Assembly (NCBI RefSeq): GCF_015767245.1
Contig: NZ_JADOTV010000025.1
Coordinates: forward strand, 1-56,094
Reading direction: 5' to 3'
Source of the DNA: Aureivirga sp. CE67
GTDB lineage: Bacteria > Bacteroidota > Bacteroidia > Flavobacteriales > Flavobacteriaceae
Length of the DNA: 56,094 bases
The notes under the pieces were generated by a model, which was not told the DNA's origin, searched no databases, and saw nothing but the letters and a program-made list of their open reading frames with translations. Position 1 is the stretch's first letter. Each line of letters opens with the position of its first letter. The translations under genes were made by a program, and so were the position numbers. Positions 51,732-56,094 of this stretch are shown one piece after another.

Positions 51732-52391
51732 TTATAAATGTTTTTTTCTTGGTAATTTATTGTCTATTTTAAATATATTTTCGTCTAATTCTATTTCTTC
51801 AATTTTTTCAGCTTTATATGTCATTATAATTTCATCAAAAATTAATTTAAGTTTTAAATAAGGAGATTTAGTTGTTTTATAAATAATATTTGCAAATCCA
51901 TCATTTAAATTCTGATAAAGTTTATAATTAATCTTTTGGTTCTTGGAATAATGATATTCGGAAATAAATTCTTTACCATCAAATTTGCTTTTCAACTTTA
52001 ACTCTATTTTTTTACACTTTTGGTTTAATATTGGTTCTGATTCATCTTCAATTGTTTGTAATAATTCATTGTCTTGTGTCAATCCACTATAATAATAAAG
52101 AGTATCTACCCCTTTATATTTCACATAAAATGTATTTTCTTTTTGAATATATAATGAATAATCTAAACCTGCTTGATTACCAAAAGTTTTTCTCAATAAA
52201 TTTCCATTTTCACCCCAATAAAATTTCATTGAAGTTCCATACCTTTCTTTTAAATAATCAGAATAAGAACTTTCTTTTAAAATAATTGTTTCAACATTAT
52301 AAGTTATAACTCCTTCAAAGTATTTTTTCTTAGTTAAAGAAGTTAATGTTATAATTAAAATTATCAATATAAATATTTTTCTTAGTTTCAT
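51732..52391 (-). CDS. GLPGLI-like secreted protein
   Basis: A 219-residue protein with a signal peptide (IFILIILIITLTSL) and mature start KYFEGVITYNVE. Paralogous to 6252-6920: same 'YFEG.I.Y', a middle GTSMKFYWGENGNLLRKTF like GSKMVMLFKDGNYYKKIY, and a long helical C-terminal half. The final segment is rich in Lys. A full cassette between an attC-like right core (51720) and CTGCTAAC at 52405. Role unknown. Confidence 0.75.
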   Translation of the reverse strand: MKLRKIFILIILIITLTSLTKKKYFEGVITYNVETIILKESSYSDYLKERYGTSMKFYWGENGNLLRKTFGNQAGLDYSLYIQKENTFYVKYKGVDTLYYYSGLTQDNELLQTIEDESEPILNQKCKKIELKLKSKFDGKEFISEYHYSKNQKINYKLYQNLNDGFANIIYKTTKSPYLKLKLIFDEIIMTYKAEKIEEIELDENIFKIDNKLPRKKHL

Positions 52392-52444
52392 TTTTTTTCA
52401 ATTGCTGCTAACGGGAGTTTGCGCACAAACTCCATAATTTTCGT

Positions 52445-52475
52445 TAAAACTAGTCTTTTAACACAAATAAATCAA
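52445..52475 (-). promoter_or_regulatory. Form-B promoter in element end
   Basis: Minus-strand TTG (52473-52475), 20 bases, TAGTTTTA (52445-52452), facing into 51732-52391. Confidence 0.7.
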
Positions 52476-52601
52476 GTTTAAGAGAGTTTTAATTTTGAAT
52501 AAATTAAACAATATTGAAATGCTTTGAAGAATAAAAAGATTTAAAAAAAGCTAAAAACAAGTATTATTTGCTCCAAAAAAATAGGAATATAGGTTTTTTA
52601 A

Positions 52602-52787
52602 TTAAAAATCTGAAGAATGAAATGGCGGTCTGCCTTCTTTTGCTAAAATATCCTGGAAACCTAATTCTTCGAGTGGAAGAATCTCCACGAATAAACCGAC
52701 GATCTGAGCCCAAGAATCTGAGTAAACCATAGAATTTAAATCAAACATCTGTAATTGATGCCTGTCGATACCTTTTTGAAAATCCAT
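52602..52787 (-). pseudogene. Transposase 5' fragment
   Basis: A 61-codon frame with intact ATG (MDFQKGIDRHQLQMFD) that follows the transposase to PPFHSSD and then stops at the deletion joint. Lacks all catalytic residues. Confidence 0.75.
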
Positions 52788-52872
52788 AAAAAAAGAGAAG
52801 TTTTTGCTCCTCTAAATTTACGATTTTTTAAAATTTTATGCTAGTAAAACTGTTAGTTTTTGCGCAGTCTGA

Positions 52873-52942
52873 CGGTTTGTGTAAGTCACGAAACATGTGT
52901 TGCGCCTGCGGCATGTTTTGTGATTTACGCTTTGTTAGCGGT
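52873..52942. repeat. attC-like site (right part, split by element)
   Basis: CGGTTTGTGTAAG, arms GTCACGAAACATG and CATGTTTTGTGATTTAC, right core GTTAGCGGT (52934-52942). That core is the exact complement of ACCGCTAAC at 53436-53444, on the far side of the next gene. The left core GCTAAC is at 52407, before the element. Confidence 0.75.
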
Positions 52943-53467
52943 TTTTTCTATTTTATTATATTCATTTTCAATCAATAAAACTCCTATAGGATATACTATA
53001 ATCGACAATATTAATTTCCAATTAATTAGTTTCTTTCTAACTTTTAATAATTTACTCCATATCATGATATTTATAATCATCGAAATTATAAATGTGACAA
53101 TTGTTATTAATGCAATTCCTTGATATAAATGAGCCATTATAATTCTTATAAAAAACGATGTAGATAAAAATGCAATAATCAATACAGGAATAACTACTAA
53201 TAAAGACATTGATTTATTAAAATTCGATAAAATATTTTCTTTATTACTCAATTTTAATTCAAAAGTTATTTTATTCGTTTGCATTGAGTTCCATAACCAA
53301 TTAATTATAACATTTATTATTATCCAGTCAGTTACATTTATTCTCAAAAGAATCATGCTCAACAAAAACATTAAACCGAATATTAATCTCAATATTTCAA
53401 TTTTCAAAATCTTCCATTTTTTATTTTTTTCAATTACCGCTAACGGGAGTCTGCGCACAAACTCCAT
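52925..53467 (-). CDS. Multi-spanning membrane protein
   Basis: Up to 180 residues with four membrane helices (LIFGLMFLLSMILL, WIIINVIINWLW, VVIPVLIIAFLS, IALITIVTFIISMIINIMI). The listed ATG at 53467 lies in the promoter/IS-end repeat, about 10 bases from the -7 box, so the first 11 codons may be untranslated. An in-frame TTG at 53407 or the ATG at 53371 are alternative starts. The cassette ends match perfectly (GTTAGCGGT / ACCGCTAAC). Function unknown. Confidence 0.7.
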   Translation of the reverse strand: MEFVRRLPLAVIEKNKKWKILKIEILRLIFGLMFLLSMILLRINVTDWIIINVIINWLWNSMQTNKITFELKLSNKENILSNFNKSMSLLVVIPVLIIAFLSTSFFIRIIMAHLYQGIALITIVTFIISMIINIMIWSKLLKVRKKLINWKLILSIIVYPIGVLLIENEYNKIEKTANKA

Positions 53468-53476
53468 AATTTTCGT

Positions 53477-53507
53477 TAAAACTAGTCTTTTAACACAAAT
53501 AAATCAA
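53477..53507 (-). promoter_or_regulatory. Form-B promoter
   Basis: Minus-strand TTG (53505-53507), 20 bases, TAGTTTTA (53477-53484), facing into 52925-53467. Confidence 0.7.
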
Positions 53508-53678
53508 ATTTAAGAATGTTTTAATTTTGAATAATTTAAACAATAGTAAAATACCTAGAAGAATAAAATAGCTTACATCAGATATTAAGAATTGATTTTT
53601 ATAATCACTATTCCTTATGATGAGAGCTATGTTTCTGTGTTGAAATAGAAATTGGAAAATAGATTGAAAATAAAAAAA

Positions 53679-53705
53679 GTATATCAAAATAGTATTCTGA
53701 TATGC
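53679..53705 (-). terminator. Hairpin terminator
   Basis: GTATATC / GATATGC with inner complementarity, A7 at the left (T7 on the minus strand). It lies downstream of 53776-54192. Confidence 0.65.
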
Positions 53706-53775
53706 TTAGATAAATATTGTATAAACTTTAAGATTGTTTTACTTGATTTTTAACTCAGTTCTTTGTTGTGGTGCG

Positions 53776-54192
53776 TTAAATTCTTTTCAATTTTTCTATT
53801 CTATTTTTTCTTTCAATAAATTCGAATGATATTCTTCTGGTTTGTTCTTCAAATATTTCAATTAATTCAGTCGCTTTCAATAAATATTTTTCGGCTTCAA
53901 CTTTATTCGTTTTCAAATTTAAAACTCCTACTTCTTCAAAATATTTAGACAATATTTCAATATTCTCAAGGTTTATTTTTTTCTCTTTTAAATATTCTTT
54001 TAGTTTCTGTTTATTTAATTCTAATATTTCAGAAATATTTAAATCAAGTTCTTTTTTTAAATTTTCATTTGAAGTATTAATTGAAATTGAAGCATTACCT
54101 TTTTCTTTTAATTTCATGAAATTTGAAAAAATCTCACCTAAAACTTTACCTAATTGTTCAAATTCCTCTTTTAATAAATCTCTCTTTTCCAT
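53776..54192 (-). CDS. Helical, coiled-coil-rich protein
   Basis: A 138-residue charged protein, helical throughout (EEFEQLGKVLGEIFSNFMKL, then ISEILELNKQKLKEYLKEKK, and AEKYLLKATELIEIFEEQTRR). No signal and no recognised family. It is a perfect cassette: GTTGTGGTGC on its left and GCACCACAAC on its right are exact complements. Confidence 0.75.
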   Translation of the reverse strand: MEKRDLLKEEFEQLGKVLGEIFSNFMKLKEKGNASISINTSNENLKKELDLNISEILELNKQKLKEYLKEKKINLENIEILSKYFEEVGVLNLKTNKVEAEKYLLKATELIEIFEEQTRRISFEFIERKNRIEKLKRI

Positions 54193-54277
54193 TTAATTTT
54201 CTTCTTTTAATTTCTTTTTTTTATTTTTCTGATATGCACCACAACGGGAGTCTGCGCACAAACTCCATAATTTTCGT

Positions 54278-54308
54278 TAAAACTAGTCTTTTAACATAAA
54301 TAAATCAA
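54278..54308 (-). promoter_or_regulatory. Form-B promoter in IS left end
   Basis: Minus-strand TTG (54306-54308), 20 bases, TAGTTTTA (54278-54285). It faces out of the IS into 53776-54192. Confidence 0.7.
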
Positions 54309-54336
54309 ATTTAAGAATATTTTAATTTTGAATAAT

Positions 54337-55827
54337 TCAAACAATAGTAAAATACATTGAAGAATAATATATTTTAAAACGGCTTAAAACAAGTATTATT
54401 TGCTCTAAAAAGTAAGAAACAAGGTTTTTCAACCTATTTTTCAGATCTTCTATATCGAAAATTTGTTTTAAACGTAGCAGATTGTAGCAAACCATCATAA
54501 GATTCACTTCCGAAAGTACATTTTCTTTACCTCGCATCAGGGTAAAAGTAAAACCCCATTGCCGTTTTAAAGTTCCGAATTGATGTTCGGTTACTTGCTG
54601 TCGTTGCCGATAATACTCTGGATTCTGCTTAACTCTTTTTTCATTATTTTCTAAAGCTTCTTGATAAATCGAACGTTCAATATAACGTCCATTTTTTGCT
54701 GTGGTACATTTTTCACGAATCGGACATTCTTTGCAAGCTTGTCTATTTTTATAATGTTTTACTTTATGATTTCCTTTTTTATAAACAGTTCCATTTGTTT
54801 TTAAAATCTGATTATTCGGACAAGTGTAACAATCTTTTTCTGAATTATATTCAAAAATTTGCATGTCAAATAAACCATTTTTTGCGGAAGAATGTTCTTT
54901 AGGCGAACAAAAAGTTTGAATCTGATTTTCATCACAAATCGCAATATGTTTTCCTGTGGTATAACCTTTGTCCGCAATCACATTCATTTTTTTCACTTCC
55001 AATAATTTCTTAGCATCCAAAGCCATTGGCGAAAGCGCATGCGTATCGTTTACAGTTCCTGTCGAATTATTGACAAAAAGCTTGTATTCTGCATCACAAC
55101 CAGCTTGCACACAATAACCAACATTGACAATATTTCGATGTAAAACCACCGAACGAGCATCTGAATCTATCAAACTAATTTGTGATTCACCAGATTTAAT
55201 TAACTGCTTTTCTATTGCTTGGTATTTTTCTTTTCTCTTTTTTTGGATTTCAATTTTTGATGAGATCTCTTCTTTAATTAGCTCCGAATCTGCTTTATCT
55301 AAAGCTTCTTGATATTCGTTTATTTTCTGGTCAATATATTCAAAATGGCGTTTGATTTTCTTTTCATTAAAATTATTTTTCAAACTATTTTGTGCTCTGA
55401 TTTTAAAGGAATCTATCGCAATAGTTTCTCCTTTGATCAAATCCCAATCTTTCAATAAACTCACGAAAAACCGAAATGTTTTCGCAAAAGCTTCCGCATT
55501 ATTTTTTCTAAAATAAGCAATGGTTCTCGCACTTGGTCTGAGTCCATTCAAAAGCCACATCACTTCAATATTGATTTTACAGGCTTCTTCTAATTTTCTA
55601 GAAGAACGAATTCCTTTTTTATAACCGTAAATGTAGAGTTTTAATAAATCGGAAGAATGAAATGGTGGTCTGCCTTCTTTTGCTAAAATATCTTGAAAAC
55701 CTAATTCTGATAGTGGAAGAATTTCCACGAATAAATCTACAATCCGAGCCCAAGAATCCGAGCAAACCATAGAATTTAAATCAAACATCTGTAATTGATG
55801 CCTGTCGATACCTTTTTGAAAATCCAT
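54337..55827 (-). CDS. IS1182-family transposase
   Basis: 496 residues. An N-terminal DUF772-like domain (PPFHSSDLLKLYIYGYKKGI, WLLNGLRPSARTIAYFRKNN) and a DDE catalytic domain with Asp in AIDSFKIRAQNS, Asp in VIADKGYTTG and Glu in VTEHQFGTLKRQWGF. Between them is a coiled region with EYQEALDKADSELIKEE, and a Cys cluster CTCPNNQI, ACKECPIREKCTT before the last motif, as in other IS1182 enzymes. Length and motifs look complete, so it may be active and able to move the two shortened copies in trans. Confidence 0.9.
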   Translation of the reverse strand: MDFQKGIDRHQLQMFDLNSMVCSDSWARIVDLFVEILPLSELGFQDILAKEGRPPFHSSDLLKLYIYGYKKGIRSSRKLEEACKINIEVMWLLNGLRPSARTIAYFRKNNAEAFAKTFRFFVSLLKDWDLIKGETIAIDSFKIRAQNSLKNNFNEKKIKRHFEYIDQKINEYQEALDKADSELIKEEISSKIEIQKKRKEKYQAIEKQLIKSGESQISLIDSDARSVVLHRNIVNVGYCVQAGCDAEYKLFVNNSTGTVNDTHALSPMALDAKKLLEVKKMNVIADKGYTTGKHIAICDENQIQTFCSPKEHSSAKNGLFDMQIFEYNSEKDCYTCPNNQILKTNGTVYKKGNHKVKHYKNRQACKECPIREKCTTAKNGRYIERSIYQEALENNEKRVKQNPEYYRQRQQVTEHQFGTLKRQWGFTFTLMRGKENVLSEVNLMMVCYNLLRLKQIFDIEDLKNRLKNLVSYFLEQIILVLSRFKIYYSSMYFTIV

Positions 55828-55910
55828 AAAAAAAGAGAAGTTTTTGCTTCTCTAAATTTACGATTTTTTAAAATTTTATGCTAGTAAAACTCTGAGTTTT
55901 TGCGCAGTCT

Positions 55911-55985
55911 GACGGTTTGTGTAAGTCATGAATCTTGTGTTGCGCCCGCGGCAAGCTTTATGATTTACACTTTGTGTGTGCCCTG
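55911..55985. repeat. attC-like site (right part, split by IS)
   Basis: GACGGTTTGTGTAAG, arms GTCATGAATCTTG and CAAGCTTTATGATTTAC, head TTGCGCCCGCGG, right core GTGTGTGCCC. Its left core ACAACGG is on the other side of the IS, at 54241. Confidence 0.65.
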
Positions 55986-56094
55986 CATGAGCAGGTGCAC
56001 ACCAACCGCAAGGTTTGAATAAATTCCAAAAATGCAAATTCTTGAATAGAAAACCAAGTGTTAGGTGTGCAATTATTTTCCAGAAGGTGTAAGT
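55986..56094. other. Right-edge non-coding stretch
   Basis: No gene seen. It contains a small hairpin CCTGCATGAGCAGG and, near 56058, AAGTGTTAGGTGTGC, which resembles another core sequence, so a further cassette probably begins beyond the window. Confidence 0.4.

Larger units (their letters stand above)
52415..52872 (-). mobile_element. IS1182-like internal-deletion derivative
   Basis: The second copy of the shortened element, with the same deletion joint as 51201-51657, so the two are copies of one deletion form and not independent deletions. The left end contains the hairpin GGAGTTTG / CAAACTCC. Inserted at the same position of an attC-like site (GCTAACGG left, CGGTTTGTGTAAG right). Confidence 0.75.
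53436..53774. repeat. Hybrid attC-like module (form-B left, form-A right)
   Basis: Fills the non-coding interval: left core ACCGCTAACGG (53436-53446), IS-left-end-like sequence of about 140 bases, an AT-rich middle, the terminator at 53679-53705 and right core GTTGTGGTGC (53765-53774). No transposase sequence is present. Confidence 0.65.
54246..55912 (-). mobile_element. IS1182-family element, full copy
   Basis: About 1.67 kb with imperfect terminal inverted repeats: AGTCTGCGCACAAACTC (54249-54265) and the complement of AGACTGCGCAAAAACTC (55894-55910), 15 of 17 alike. It encodes one transposase and is inserted inside an attC-like site, with ACAACGG on the left and CGGTTTGTGTAAG on the right. 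Exact ends and target duplication cannot be fixed from one copy. Confidence 0.75.

Noticed and set aside
2337-54300. Recurring GCATATCAAAAT hairpins as a CRISPR-like repeat
   Set aside because: The copies are kilobases apart, one per intergenic gap, with T runs and adjacent promoters. There are no short regular spacers and no cas genes, so they are terminators.
1-56094. Many plus-strand open frames of 60-165 codons
   Set aside because: All lie opposite minus-strand genes or repeats, have unusual composition and no family motifs. They are by-products of AT-rich antisense sequence.

Overview
The window is a very AT-rich stretch of a Bacteroidota genome, most likely a member of the Flavobacteriia. 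The evidence is the promoter type (TTG, 20 bases, TAnnTTTG), the many lipoproteins and secreted proteins of flavobacterial style, and an IS1182-type transposase. About 65 genes and gene remnants are visible, and every one lies on the minus strand. I found no supported plus-strand gene, no rRNA and no tRNA.

Layout. From 252 to 16463 and from 25291 to 54192 the window is a string of short, mostly unrelated one- or two-gene units: lipoproteins, small membrane proteins, PH-like proteins, and families known as toxin-immunity or bacterial-conflict partners (YwqG/DUF1963, SMI1/KNR4 twice, STM3941, DUF6624, Imm8-like). Metabolic or enzymatic singletons are mixed in: a fatty acid desaturase, an Fes-type esterase, a class C beta-lactamase-like hydrolase, a papain/NlpC-like protein and a DUF559/Vsr-like nuclease. 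Between the units are imperfect palindromes that resemble integron attC sites. For several units the two outer core sequences are reverse complements of each other (GTTAGCGGT / ACCGCTAAC at 52934 and 53436; GTTGTGGTGC / GCACCACAAC at 53765 and 54236), as expected of integron gene cassettes. I read the window as part of a large co-oriented cassette array. No integrase is in view.

Two longer forms of the intergenic repeat (A and B) carry a transcription terminator for the upstream gene followed by a promoter for the next one. I count 14 promoter copies, each with exactly 20 bases between TTG and the -7 box. Form B is also the left end of an IS1182-like element, which is present once in full (54246-55912) and twice as about 460-bp internal-deletion derivatives (51201-51657, 52415-52872). 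All three sit at the same place inside attC-like sites.

In the middle (16666-24897) is one large operon unlike its surroundings: a 1253-aa UPF1-like SF1 helicase, a 737-aa protein with a C-terminal PIN nuclease domain, a DUF1257(Ycf35)-DUF2997-like fusion, and a Ycf46-type AAA+ ATPase. The genes are tightly packed, closed by a 17-bp-stem hairpin and preceded by a form-B promoter. It is the best candidate here for an undescribed multi-gene conflict or RNA/DNA-processing system.

Several cassettes are broken by single-base frameshifts in A tracts or by in-frame stops (5257-5626, 12094-12603, 25291-25821, 36269-36734, possibly 43779-43941). This fits an array of stored, weakly selected genes, although sequencing error in homopolymers cannot be excluded for the frameshifts.
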